10,613 bases of DNA from an uncultured Bacteroidota bacterium (GCA_903930725.1 CAIYZW010000566.1:1-10613); one strand, 5' to 3'; shown: positions 1 through 7,047, numbered from the stretch's first letter. A program made the numbers and translations. The notes: generated by a model not told the origin, from the letters alone.

Positions 1-498
1 CAATGGGCTATTCCGGGAACCGAAGGTTTGCGTCACCGCATCGGAGGTCTCGAAAAATCTGACATCGAAGGTCAGGTTTCCACCGATCCTTTGAATCACG
101 AAAAAATGGTTAAATACCGCGCCGAAAAAGTACAACGCATTTCCCGCCGTTTACCACCGCAGGAAGTTTTTGGTGAAGATGAGGGTGATTTACTTGTTGT
201 TAGTTGGGGCGGAACAAAAGGTGCTTTGTACAGTGCTGTTGAGACCATGCGTAAGGAAGGCAAAAAAGTCAGTCACACACATTTCAGATACATAAATCCG
301 TTGCCATCAAACACTAAAGAAGTACTTTCGGGTTATAAAAAGGTTGTGGTTTGCGAATTAAACAGCGGACAGTTTGTTCAGTATCTTAGGATGAATTTCC
401 CCGAAATCCCATATTTGCAATATAATAAGGTACAAGGATTACCATTTACCGTTGCTGAGTTAGTTAATAATTTTAACAATATCCTTAAGGAGATTTAA
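1..498 (+). CDS. korA: 2-oxoglutarate:ferredoxin oxidoreductase subunit alpha, C-terminal part (5' end outside window)
   Basis: This is the last 165 codons of the alpha subunit of the enzyme that converts 2-oxoglutarate, CoA and oxidised ferredoxin to succinyl-CoA, CO2 and reduced ferredoxin in the cytoplasm. It is open from base 1 (first codons Q-W-A-I-P-G-T-E-G) and ends with TAA at 496-498. The PGTEG...HRIGGLEKSDIEGQVS stretch followed by NHEKMV..RAEKV is what I recognise from KorA-type 2-oxoacid:acceptor oxidoreductase alpha chains. The rest (VSWGGTKGALYSAV..., then VVVCELNSGQF) fits the C-terminal transketolase-like domain of the family. Full-length Bacteroidota alpha chains carry a fused gamma domain and run to about 600 residues, so roughly three quarters lies upstream of the window. 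The beta subunit follows after 2 bases, as expected for a korAB operon. Substrate preference for 2-oxoglutarate over other 2-oxoacids is inferred from family resemblance. Confidence 0.9.
   Translation, partial: QWAIPGTEGLRHRIGGLEKSDIEGQVSTDPLNHEKMVKYRAEKVQRISRRLPPQEVFGEDEGDLLVVSWGGTKGALYSAVETMRKEGKKVSHTHFRYINPLPSNTKEVLSGYKKVVVCELNSGQFVQYLRMNFPEIPYLQYNKVQGLPFTVAELVNNFNNILKEI
487..492 (+). promoter_or_regulatory. Shine-Dalgarno site for korB inside the korA 3' end
   Basis: AAGGAG lies 8 nt before the korB ATG at 501 and encodes the penultimate Lys-Glu codons of korA. A strong Shine-Dalgarno match is not the rule in Bacteroidota, where start sites more often have only A/T-rich leaders, so it stands out. 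Its place inside the end of korA suggests translational coupling that would keep the two subunits in balance (inference). Confidence 0.7.
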
Positions 499-500
499 TT

Positions 501-1541
501 ATGGAACCTATCATAAACACAATAGAGCGCTCGCCAGTTAAATTAACTGTCGAAGATTTCAAAAGTGATCAGATGGTAAAATGGTGCCCGGGCTGTGGCG
601 ACCATGCCATCCTTAGAGCTGTCGAAAAAGTTTTGCCCGAAATTGGCTACAAAAAGGAAAACTTTGCTTTTATTTCGGGGATTGGTTGTTCATCACGCTT
701 TCCATATTATGTTCAGACTTATGGATTTCACAGCATACATGGTCGGGCTACTGCCATAGCTTCAGGCGTTAAAATTGCCAGCCCTGGTTTGAGTGTCTGG
801 ATTGTTACCGGCGATGGCGACTCGATGGCTATTGGCGGAAATCATTTTATCCATCTTATCCGACGTAATATTGACGTAAATCTTTTACTTTTCAATAATC
901 AGATTTACGGATTGACCAAAGGGCAATATTCCCCTACATCTCCGCTTGGTTCCCACACCAAGACTTCGCCATACGGAACCATTGAGCATCCTTTTAATCC
1001 CGGAGAACTTGTTCTTGGAGCTCAGGGAACTTTCTTTGCCAGAGGTGTAGATGTTAATCCAAAGCTGATGACAGAAATCATGTTTGAAGCTGCCAAACAC
1101 GATGGTACTTCGGTTGTTGAAGTATTACAAAACTGCGTAATCTTTAACGAAGGTGCCTTTAATATACTTACCGACAAAGAAAACAAAGATGAACGTCTTA
1201 TAGTTTTGCGTCATGGCGAACCAATGATTTTTGGTAAAAACCGCGACAAAGGAATTCGGATAAACGGAACACGGCTTGAAGTAGTAAAATTGGGAGATAA
1301 TAATATTACCGAAAATGATTTACTTGTCCACGATCAACACTCAAAAGACCCAGGTATCCACCTGATGCTTGCCAAGATGTCGTACCCGGAATTCCCGGTT
1401 GCGCTTGGTGTGATTCGCTCAGCCAAATCCGAAACCTACGACGACCTGATGGAAGCCCAGATTGCTGAGATTAAGGCAAAAAGTAAAATAAAATGTATGG
1501 ACGATCTGCTCAACAGCGGCGAAACATGGTTTGTTGAATAA
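501..1541 (+). CDS. korB: 2-oxoglutarate:ferredoxin oxidoreductase subunit beta
   Basis: This is the thiamine-diphosphate-binding beta subunit (346 aa) of 2-oxoglutarate:ferredoxin oxidoreductase, a cytoplasmic enzyme of the TCA cycle or its reductive branch. Residues 28-33 read WCPGCG. With C29, C32, C63 (in GIGCSSR) and C212 (in LQNCVIF) it has all four cysteines expected to hold the single [4Fe-4S] cluster in two-subunit enzymes of this family. The thiamine-diphosphate and Mg motif starts with GDGD at 104-107 and closes with NNQIYGLTKGQ at 132-142. HGRATAIASG at 80-89 is also typical. Length is normal for the family and the gene is intact. The ATG at 501 is supported by an AAGGAG 8 nt upstream. 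It lies 2 nt after korA, so the two are certainly one operon. The transcript probably ends at the hairpin at 1567-1607. Confidence 0.95.
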   Translation: MEPIINTIERSPVKLTVEDFKSDQMVKWCPGCGDHAILRAVEKVLPEIGYKKENFAFISGIGCSSRFPYYVQTYGFHSIHGRATAIASGVKIASPGLSVWIVTGDGDSMAIGGNHFIHLIRRNIDVNLLLFNNQIYGLTKGQYSPTSPLGSHTKTSPYGTIEHPFNPGELVLGAQGTFFARGVDVNPKLMTEIMFEAAKHDGTSVVEVLQNCVIFNEGAFNILTDKENKDERLIVLRHGEPMIFGKNRDKGIRINGTRLEVVKLGDNNITENDLLVHDQHSKDPGIHLMLAKMSYPEFPVALGVIRSAKSETYDDLMEAQIAEIKAKSKIKCMDDLLNSGETWFVE

Positions 1542-1566
1542 ATTGACAACCGTTTAAACACGGAAT

Positions 1567-1607
1567 AAAAAAACCGCAAAGTATTAAAATCCTTTGCGGT
1601 TTTTTTT
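1567..1607. terminator. Bidirectional rho-independent terminator between korB and the convergent gene
   Basis: The arms at 1567-1581 (seven A, then CCGCAAAG) and 1592-1606 (CTTTGCGG, then T) pair perfectly over up to 15 bp around a 10-nt loop. The plus strand has a run of eight T after the GC-rich part and the minus strand a run of seven. The hairpin can therefore end the korAB transcript and also the convergent barrel gene, whose stop codon is at 1621-1623. Confidence 0.9.
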
Positions 1608-1620
1608 CCATCGCTTTCGA

Positions 1621-2316
1621 TTAAAGAATATACCTGAGTGTTATTCCAATCCTGGGGCCATTTAGCGAGATAGTTTCCGTAACAACATCACTTTCGTCAG
1701 GATTTGCTGGATTTTCGATTTTAAAATCTTGCTTGTAATTACCAAATTTATATCGAAAGTCAAGATCAATTGCAAATTGGTCTGAAAGTTTCGTTTCAAT
1801 TCCAGCACTTAAATTACCCATAACCGTTGACCCTGTTTTTGCTGGTGGAGCATCATTCAGGTCAAATATCATTTTATGTTCAACAAATAAAAACTCACCA
1901 CCAGCTCCAAGGTATGGAGTAAACAAAGAAAATTTTAATGGTTCGATTTGATAACGTAAATCTATGCTGATAGGAATTCCTGTGAGCATTAAAGTTGTAT
2001 TTCCAAAATTCTGAAGTGAATCTTTTATGCTCTCCTGCCAATACCCCAATCCAACCTGACCATGAAGATTTGTGACGATTTGAAAGTCAATAATAGCATT
2101 AACCTCCAAGGCACCACTATAATCAGCGCCTTTAAACTCCGATTTTGTCTTCCAGTAATCCATCGAAGGGTTAAACCACCCCAATGACAGGCCAGCACTA
2201 TGCAATCCAAACTTTTCGGTAGTTGTTTTTTCTTCCTGTGAATACGAAGTCATATTCAGGAAAACTAGTACAATAAATAATAAGCAAATTCTTAACATCC
2301 AACTAATTGAATTCAT
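1621..2316 (-). CDS. Outer-membrane beta-barrel protein (porin-like, function unknown)
   Basis: This 231-residue protein is probably a small outer-membrane barrel; I cannot name a family beyond that. Residues 1-27 form a signal peptide: a hydrophobic stretch ICLLFIVLVFL, then SYSQ before EEK. The mature part alternates polar and hydrophobic residues with strand-like segments rich in Gly and aromatics (LHSAGLSLGWF, HGQVGLGYW, TPYLGAGGEFLF, NLSAGIETKL, FAIDLDFRYKFGNY). It ends in RIGITLRYIL, like the final strand of Bacteroidota barrels in the porin or OmpA-like-barrel group. The annotated start is the first ATG; Met7 would also leave a signal peptide, and neither has a Shine-Dalgarno site. A weak promoter-like GATATTTG sits at 2358-2351 without a convincing partner. 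A terminator at 2393-2432 separates it from the genes upstream, so it may be its own unit. Confidence 0.75.
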   Translation of the reverse strand: MNSISWMLRICLLFIVLVFLNMTSYSQEEKTTTEKFGLHSAGLSLGWFNPSMDYWKTKSEFKGADYSGALEVNAIIDFQIVTNLHGQVGLGYWQESIKDSLQNFGNTTLMLTGIPISIDLRYQIEPLKFSLFTPYLGAGGEFLFVEHKMIFDLNDAPPAKTGSTVMGNLSAGIETKLSDQFAIDLDFRYKFGNYKQDFKIENPANPDESDVVTETISLNGPRIGITLRYIL

Positions 2317-2392
2317 ATTTTAGCTTTGAATTAAACGTAAATTAATAACACAAATATCAATTTATTATTGAAACAACTGGGTCGAAATTAAT

Positions 2393-2432
2393 AAAAAAAG
2401 CATGAAACTTTTTTATTCAATTTCATGCTTTT
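2393..2432 (-). terminator. Rho-independent terminator after the lipoprotein gene
   Basis: The arms at 2396-2407 (AAAAGCATGAAA) and 2421-2432 (TTTCATGCTTTT) are perfect complements over 12 bp with a 13-nt loop. Read on the minus strand, the hairpin starts about 20 nt after the lipoprotein stop codon (2453-2455) and ends in a run of seven T (2399-2393). There is no equally good T tract on the plus strand, so it most likely serves the minus-strand genes. The stem is A/T-rich with few G-C pairs, so termination may be partial. Confidence 0.75.
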
Positions 2433-2452
2433 GTATTTTGAGATATCAAAAA

Positions 2453-3604
2453 TTATTTTCCACCACCCTGGTCGTGGCAATACCATTCATCAACCATCCA
2501 TTGGAATTTCTTCATAGGAATCTGAATGTTTCCAAGGAGTTGTCCGGTATAATCGTAAACACTGTAATCAATTAGCTGACAACGTGCATAAAGAACCTGT
2601 GCCCATTGAAAATGTGGTCCGATGCACCTGGTATCTTTAACTTTTAAATTAATGTTGTAGCCTAACGAAACCAGATTGTTAATCAGTGCTGAAGGAGCTA
2701 CAGTAAAAATATAAGTTCCACAGGCGCCGGCACTACATTCTTCTGATTCAGATACATAAGTCCATGGAGCCCATGATGTTCCATTTTTCACGAGACGGTA
2801 ACCTGTAAAAGTGTACCAGGGTGAAAAGTGTGGCATTTCAAATGAAGCTACTGTTCTCGACTCATTAAGTGTACCTTCTAATGTTTCCCAGGTATTGGTC
2901 TGCTCGTCATACGAACCGAAGAATATTGGTCCACCATCAAGTACACTTTGTACATTAATTGGAATGTTGATAGTTGGCTTTAAATTTTCGGCAAAAGTAA
3001 GATCAGGCGAAAAATCGTATCCGTTGATTAATACTCTTTCTCCTAAAATTTTCAATTCACCATTTTTGTAAGGTGGTTGAATAAATGAAACTATAATATC
3101 CTGATTGCTTGAAATTGCTCCATAAGGAAATTCAATAGTTGTTTTCTGCTCAAGATTGTTTTCAACAGTTAACACTGTTCCCTGGGGAGTAACAATTGAT
3201 GAACTGCCTCTTTTGTTGAGATAAAAATCCTGTTGCGTAATGACTGCCGATACATTTTCTTCAACAACATTTTCAACTACTATTACCTCATTAGCAGCAA
3301 GATAACCATCCTTTGATGCTGTTATGATATATGTACCTTCCAAAGTTTGATCAATACTCAAAGTACCACTTTCGTTTGTGTAATCCTTTGTTGTACCATC
3401 GGGAAGAATTACTTTAATACCATAACCTTGCAGCATACTCCCATTATCACTATCAAAAACCGTAAGTTTAAGCTGACTTGTGACATTAGGTGTAGGATCC
3501 GGCCACTCTGATGGCCCTACATTTTTACATTTGCTGAGTGAGAATATCAAGACACCAGCGAGGAAAAACAGCGCAAAAGACCGTAAGTTGATTTTGTTTT
3601 TCAT
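2453..3604 (-). CDS. Probable lipoprotein with carboxypeptidase-regulatory-like and ZU5-like domains and a Cys-rich tail
   Basis: This 383-residue exported protein has no function I can name. I chose the ATG at 3604 over an in-frame ATG at 3628 because AAGGAG (3615-3610) lies 5 nt before it, and because the protein then starts directly with a signal peptide (MKNKINLRSFALFFLAGVLIF). Cys26 follows as the likely lipidation site, although Lys at the -1 position (LSKC) is not canonical. Residues about 43-110 resemble a carboxypeptidase-regulatory or CNA_B-like module (QLKLTVFD...GYGIKVILPDGTTKDYTNESGTLSI...GTYIITASKDGY). Residues about 135-265 resemble a ZU5-type domain (GTVLTVENN...IEFPYGAISS..., later NTWETLEG and MPHFSPWYTF). 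The tail has five cysteines at 290, 295, 327, 342 and 376 and ends in QGGGK. The barrel gene upstream ends 45 nt before this start, so the two are probably co-transcribed. Confidence 0.75.
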   Translation of the reverse strand: MKNKINLRSFALFFLAGVLIFSLSKCKNVGPSEWPDPTPNVTSQLKLTVFDSDNGSMLQGYGIKVILPDGTTKDYTNESGTLSIDQTLEGTYIITASKDGYLAANEVIVVENVVEENVSAVITQQDFYLNKRGSSSIVTPQGTVLTVENNLEQKTTIEFPYGAISSNQDIIVSFIQPPYKNGELKILGERVLINGYDFSPDLTFAENLKPTINIPINVQSVLDGGPIFFGSYDEQTNTWETLEGTLNESRTVASFEMPHFSPWYTFTGYRLVKNGTSWAPWTYVSESEECSAGACGTYIFTVAPSALINNLVSLGYNINLKVKDTRCIGPHFQWAQVLYARCQLIDYSVYDYTGQLLGNIQIPMKKFQWMVDEWYCHDQGGGK

Positions 3605-3609
3605 ATTTG

Positions 3610-3615
3610 CTCCTT
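3610..3615 (-). promoter_or_regulatory. Shine-Dalgarno site that decides the lipoprotein start
   Basis: On the minus strand AAGGAG is followed by 5 nt and then the ATG at 3604. The alternative in-frame ATG at 3628 has no such site and would add eight residues (MINKQGAN) ahead of the signal peptide. This supports the shorter protein. Confidence 0.6.
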
Positions 3616-3649
3616 GTTTATTAATCATTTTAAAATTCTGTGCTCAAAA

Positions 3650-4960
3650 TTAATTATATTTTTTAATATCCAACAATAAATTTCTTTTTATGTAATCAGG
3701 ATTAAATTCGATCATTAATCTAAATAGTTCATTTTCTGTGTTGTACATAGTACCGGTGGTAGGTAATCCTTTTGCCCGATATTCCCAGGTGAATTTTTCG
3801 GTTGGTCGGATTCTGAAATATTTCGGTTTTGAATACTTACGTGGCGGGATCGGAATTGAAAAATTAAAGCCTCCATTCAATTCTGATTCGGTGGCAAGAA
3901 CAAAAAAACCAACATTTACTTCGCGAAACTGCCTCATCAAGTCCATTCGCACACCCATTTCGTTGTACAAATACTTTCCGATATGAAGCCCGCCAACTAA
4001 ATCATAAGGTTCGTAGCGATATTCGGCAGAAAGAAAAGCAGTTAAATAGTTTTCATCAACCAGGTAATCCGTTTTTACTCCGGTGTAGGTATAATCGGTG
4101 GTGTAACCAACATTTGCACCTAACGAAATTTTCCCGTTTGCTAAATATTTCTTCATCTCAAAGTTTGCTCCTGCCCTGTTTTTATCAAAAAAACCTGCTG
4201 TTGCAGTAACAAATACCTCATCATCTAATCTTAAAAACTGCGTTAGCGAAATTACTCCGGGCCTTATCATGTCTCCCTCCTCATCCAGATCATGGTAAAC
4301 CAACCTGTCTTTATTGAAGTCGTTATAAACCGGGATAATCATTTGGGCTTTTAATGACAATCCACGCGTAATCAATAGATTATATTCGGGAATTATGTTT
4401 ATGTTTGCCCTGATGGGATAATTAAAATCGCCAAACTGTCCTCTGAATTGGGGGATAACAGAAATATCGGATTTAAATTTTGATTGATTTGATGATGGAG
4501 TTGCTGAAATTTTTTCCCAAACAAGGTTATATTCCATGGTTACATTCAGGCTATCTGTAAACGGAATCGAATCAGGGAAGTCGTCAACAAATTTATTATA
4601 GGCATCAAAACCCACAGTAACTAACAACATTGGCACCTCCTGATGCAAAACCACCAGCAAAATTCGTGTATCTGCCGCAATATTAGCAGAGTGTGAAATA
4701 CATCTTAAAACTTCTGCCAAACCTCTTGCCTGTGAACGGTATCTTCTGTTTTCGAAAGCAACCACTAAATCTGATCCATCAATTTTTGTCCTAACATTTT
4801 CAAATCCTTCGTTAGATAAAAAAGTGGTAATTGAATCAGAAAGACTGGGTACCTGGGCAGTTGAATAATTAAAAAAACCAGACACTATCAACACAAAGTG
4901 ACAAAGAACTAATATTTTATAATGTAATAAGCCATACTTCCGCGCAACAATTTCAAACAA
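3650..4960 (-). CDS. YjbH/GfcD-like outer-membrane beta-barrel protein
   Basis: This 436-residue protein is probably an outer-membrane barrel related to YjbH/GfcD, proteins linked to exopolysaccharide or group 4 capsule export in Proteobacteria. Residues 1-36 form a signal peptide (KILVLCHFVLIVSGFF, then STAQ before VPS). Residues about 40-115 carry SNEGFENV...LVVAFENRRYRSQARGLAEVLR, which resembles the N-terminal YjbH module. From about 160 to 370 there are barrel-like strands. Residues 318-370 (YDLVGGLHIGKYLYNEMGVRMDL, then NVGFFVLATES...GGFNFSIPIPP) match the YjbH pattern of a gliding 'GKYL..D.G...' strand followed by a GxF..T.....F..G strand and a final IPxP. E. coli YjbH is about 700 residues, so this form is shorter. 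I assign it from memory of motifs, without a search. A consensus promoter lies at 5017-5048. The lipoprotein gene follows after 45 nt, which resembles the barrel-plus-lipoprotein pairing of yjb/gfc operons. An actual polysaccharide role is inference, and no glycosyltransferase gene is in view. Confidence 0.7.
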   Translation of the reverse strand: MFEIVARKYGLLHYKILVLCHFVLIVSGFFNYSTAQVPSLSDSITTFLSNEGFENVRTKIDGSDLVVAFENRRYRSQARGLAEVLRCISHSANIAADTRILLVVLHQEVPMLLVTVGFDAYNKFVDDFPDSIPFTDSLNVTMEYNLVWEKISATPSSNQSKFKSDISVIPQFRGQFGDFNYPIRANINIIPEYNLLITRGLSLKAQMIIPVYNDFNKDRLVYHDLDEEGDMIRPGVISLTQFLRLDDEVFVTATAGFFDKNRAGANFEMKKYLANGKISLGANVGYTTDYTYTGVKTDYLVDENYLTAFLSAEYRYEPYDLVGGLHIGKYLYNEMGVRMDLMRQFREVNVGFFVLATESELNGGFNFSIPIPPRKYSKPKYFRIRPTEKFTWEYRAKGLPTTGTMYNTENELFRLMIEFNPDYIKRNLLLDIKKYN

Positions 4961-5016
4961 TTATCAATGACAATTAAAGGTTCAGACAACTAAATTTTGT
5001 AAGTGATAGATTTTTG

Positions 5017-5048
5017 CAAACCTACAACAAAATTTCTGAATCTCCAAA
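5017..5048 (-). promoter_or_regulatory. Bacteroidota-type sigma promoter for the YjbH-like operon
   Basis: On the minus strand TTTG (5048-5045) is followed by 20 nt and then TAGGTTTG (5024-5017). This is a perfect match to the known Bacteroidota housekeeping pattern TTTG, about 19-21 nt, TAnnTTTG. Transcription would start near 5010, giving a leader of about 50 nt before the ATG at 4960. Confidence 0.7.
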
Positions 5049-5143
5049 CGATTTTAACGAAATAAATGATACCCGAAACTTATGGGCAAGATTGATTTCT
5101 GGTGAGACCATAAAAATAAGATTCAATATCAAAAGATTATCAA

Positions 5144-5151
5144 TATTTTTG
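5144..5151 (+). promoter_or_regulatory. Putative -7 element for the TPR/LuxR regulator gene
   Basis: TATTTTTG matches TAnnTTTG exactly and sits 54 nt before the ATG at 5206. I see no TTTG at the expected distance upstream (around 5117-5125), so the promoter may be weak or need an activator. The region between it and the gene carries two small inverted repeats (5163-5176 and 5179-5194). Confidence 0.4.
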
Positions 5152-5162
5152 TTTCGCTCAAA

Positions 5163-5176
5163 ATTCTTGAAAGAAT
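5163..5176. repeat. Inverted repeat in the regulator gene leader (possible operator)
   Basis: ATTCTT, two bases, then AAGAAT: 6-bp perfect arms with a 2-nt spacer. It lies about 12 nt after the putative -7 element and would fall at or just after the transcription start, a common place for a repressor or autoregulatory site. Arms this short can occur by chance in A/T-rich DNA. Confidence 0.35.
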
Positions 5177-5178
5177 AA

Positions 5179-5194
5179 TCCGGGCTTTACCGGA
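5179..5194. repeat. Small GC-rich hairpin in the regulator gene leader
   Basis: TCCGG, a 6-nt loop GCTTTA, then CCGGA, ending 11 nt before the ATG. It is notable because the surrounding leader is A/T-rich. In the mRNA it could hinder or tune ribosome access to the start. No T tract follows, so it is not a terminator. Confidence 0.35.
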
Positions 5195-5205
5195 CAACAC
5201 ATTGA

Positions 5206-6936
5206 ATGAAAAATATTTTCGTCAAAATATCGGTTTTGGTCCTCATCTGGCTTCCCAATTATTATTTGAAAGCCCAGGAAACCAACAACATTAAAAGCCT
5301 GGAACAAGCTATTGGCCTAACCATTGACACTAAGACAAAAATGAACCTGTACATTCAGCTAATCAATGAATTAAAAAACAATAATCCGGATCGTGCTTTG
5401 GAATATGCCAAAATTACTATCGAAATTGCCGAAACCGAGAACAACCAGGAAATAAAACTTATGGCACTCACTCGCATGGCTGATATTTACTGGGCAATGA
5501 CTAATTACAAGACTTCAATGGAATTGGCTATGAAAGCTGTTGACCTGGCAAAACACCTGGGCAATAACATCGAGCTGGCTGAGGCTCATCGGGTGATTGG
5601 TCGTATTTACACCGATCTTGGTGAATACAAACTTAGCTCAGACCAGTTTTTTGAAAGCCTGAAAATATCAGAAAAAACAGGTGATAACCAGAGCATCGCC
5701 AAAGCGCTCAATAGTGTGGGATATCTTTATTTTGAACAACAGAATTACGATAAGGCACTTGAGTATTATTCCAGGTCGCTTAAAATCGGACGCGAAATCA
5801 ACGATCCCATCGGCATTTCACGTGGCCTTAACAATGTTGCTGCCATTTATGCTGAACGCAAGCAAAACGATACCGCCGAAAAATATGTTCTTGAAGCAGC
5901 AAAAATCAACATCAAAATTGGCCAACGCCTTTGGGAGGGCATTAACTATCAAAATCTTGGCGAATTAAACCAGGATCGGAAAAATTATGGAGCTGCCCTG
6001 AATTATCACAACAAGGGGGCAACCATTTTTGAAGAATTAAATAACTTGATCATGCTTTCGGCTTCATACATCAATCTGTCAGATTATTATGATGAGACCG
6101 GAAACGAAGAAAAAAGCCTCCAATATGCCGAAAAGGCTTTCTCCATTGGCCAGGCAAACGGATTGAAGAAAATTGTGAAAAATGCCGCCGAAAAACTACA
6201 TAGTATTTATTTGAAAAAGGATGATTTAAAAAATGCTTACAAGTTCGGCATGATCCAATACCAGATAAAGGATAGCCTGGGGCTGGAAGAAAGTATGACC
6301 AAACTCTCGAAACTTGAATTGCAGTATGATTTTGAGAAGCTTAACCAGGAAGAAAAGCTGCTGCAGCAACGTAAAGATTTTATCACCATCATCATCATCA
6401 TCACCCTTTCTTTATTTGTGATCCTTGTTTTGCTTTTGATGTCACGCCAGAAAATGAAAGCTCGGAATGATCGGCTGGCAAAGCAAAAGCTGCAAGATGA
6501 AGTTGATTTTAAAAATAAGGAGCTTACGCTGAATGTGATGAACCTGATACGTAAAAATGAAATTCTATCTGATATTTCAAACAGGCTGATGCTCATCGAA
6601 AATGAAGCTGTAAAAGACGAAACCAAAACTGCAATAATCAAAATTGCTCACGACCTTCAAAAAAATACGGAAGACGAAATTTGGGAAGAATTTGAGCTAA
6701 GATTTAAGCAGGTTCATGGCCAGTTTTACGAACGATTGATGCAGAAATTTCCCGACCTCTCGCCAAACGATTTAAAACTTTGCGCCTTTCTGAGGTTAAA
6801 TATTACTTCAAAGGAAATTTGTAAGATGACAGGCCAGCGCATTAGCAGCCTCGAAATTGCACGTCACCGGCTCCGCAAAAAACTGGGGATTTCAAACACG
6901 CAAACCAACTTAGTCACTTTTCTGGCTCAAATCTGA
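5206..6936 (+). CDS. TPR-repeat membrane-bound regulator with C-terminal LuxR-type helix-turn-helix
   Basis: This 576-residue one-protein signal transducer is of a kind common in Bacteroidota. It has a signal peptide (1-24, ending LKAQ before ET), then periplasmic TPRs with a regular 40-residue spacing. The clearest start near residues 87, 127, 166, 206, 246, 286 and 326, and a weaker one lies near 47. A coiled-coil-like stretch follows (365-390), then one membrane segment (392-412, DFITIIIIITLSLFVILVLLLM). The cytoplasmic part has a second coiled coil (415-460) and a LuxR-type DNA-binding domain at about 518-565 (LSPNDLKLCAFLRLNITSKEIC...ISSLEIARHRLRKKLGI). No kinase or receiver domain is present, so the signal probably passes directly from TPRs to the DNA-binding end. 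It has no Shine-Dalgarno site. The gene directly precedes a small protein and a T9SS-secreted protein on the same strand, so those are candidate targets (inference). Confidence 0.85.
   Translation: MKNIFVKISVLVLIWLPNYYLKAQETNNIKSLEQAIGLTIDTKTKMNLYIQLINELKNNNPDRALEYAKITIEIAETENNQEIKLMALTRMADIYWAMTNYKTSMELAMKAVDLAKHLGNNIELAEAHRVIGRIYTDLGEYKLSSDQFFESLKISEKTGDNQSIAKALNSVGYLYFEQQNYDKALEYYSRSLKIGREINDPIGISRGLNNVAAIYAERKQNDTAEKYVLEAAKINIKIGQRLWEGINYQNLGELNQDRKNYGAALNYHNKGATIFEELNNLIMLSASYINLSDYYDETGNEEKSLQYAEKAFSIGQANGLKKIVKNAAEKLHSIYLKKDDLKNAYKFGMIQYQIKDSLGLEESMTKLSKLELQYDFEKLNQEEKLLQQRKDFITIIIIITLSLFVILVLLLMSRQKMKARNDRLAKQKLQDEVDFKNKELTLNVMNLIRKNEILSDISNRLMLIENEAVKDETKTAIIKIAHDLQKNTEDEIWEEFELRFKQVHGQFYERLMQKFPDLSPNDLKLCAFLRLNITSKEICKMTGQRISSLEIARHRLRKKLGISNTQTNLVTFLAQI
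6388..6402 (+). repeat. (ATC)5 trinucleotide run encoding the start of the membrane helix
   Basis: Five ATC codons in a row, flanked by ACC and a further ATC-ACC pair, encode the isoleucine run at residues 395-399 at the start of the membrane segment. Slippage would change the helix length by whole residues without shifting the frame. Confidence 0.6.
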
Positions 6937-6967
6937 TTTTCCCCATCTTCGATTTCTTTTTAACTCA

Positions 6968-7040
6968 TTTACAAATTATTAACTATCACGTAAAGGATTT
7001 GTAAAGGTGGTTTTTTATAATGATTAATGTTTTGTAAAGG
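6968..7040 (+). promoter_or_regulatory. Cluster of GTAAAGG heptamers upstream of the small protein and secreted protein genes
   Basis: The 186 bases between the regulator stop and the next ATG hold GTAAAGG at 6990-6996, 7001-7007 and 7034-7040. The last two extend to the 10-mer TTTGTAAAGG. Spacings are 11 and 33 nt, about one and three turns of the helix, so all three would face the same side. A reverse-oriented half, TTTACAAAT at 6968-6976, forms a 9-bp inverted repeat with 6997-7005. The cluster ends 7 nt before a plausible -33 element at 7048, where an activator would bind. The regulator encoded just upstream is an obvious candidate, but nothing here proves it. Confidence 0.45.
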
Positions 7041-7047
7041 CCAATTA

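Noticed and set aside
2351..2358. GATATTTG on the minus strand as the promoter of the small barrel gene
   Set aside because: It misses one consensus base and has no TTTG at 19-21 nt upstream; too weak to list as a feature.
4967..4993. Eight-codon open frame on the plus strand as a leader peptide
   Set aside because: It is far upstream of the regulator gene, before its putative promoter, and of a length expected by chance.
6388..6402. (ATC)5 run as a phase-variation switch
   Set aside because: The unit is three bases, so slippage keeps the frame and can only lengthen or shorten the membrane helix slightly.
6237..6641. 134-residue minus-strand open frame opposite the regulator gene
   Set aside because: It is a low-complexity Ser/Phe/Ile shadow of the coiled-coil and membrane-segment codons of the real gene.
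6985..7016. Weak hairpin (ATCAC with GTGGT) followed by TTTTT as a terminator for the regulator gene
   Set aside because: Only five pairs with one wobble and a 17-nt loop. It overlaps the GTAAAGG repeats, which explain the sequence better. Read-through from the regulator gene into the small protein gene is therefore possible.
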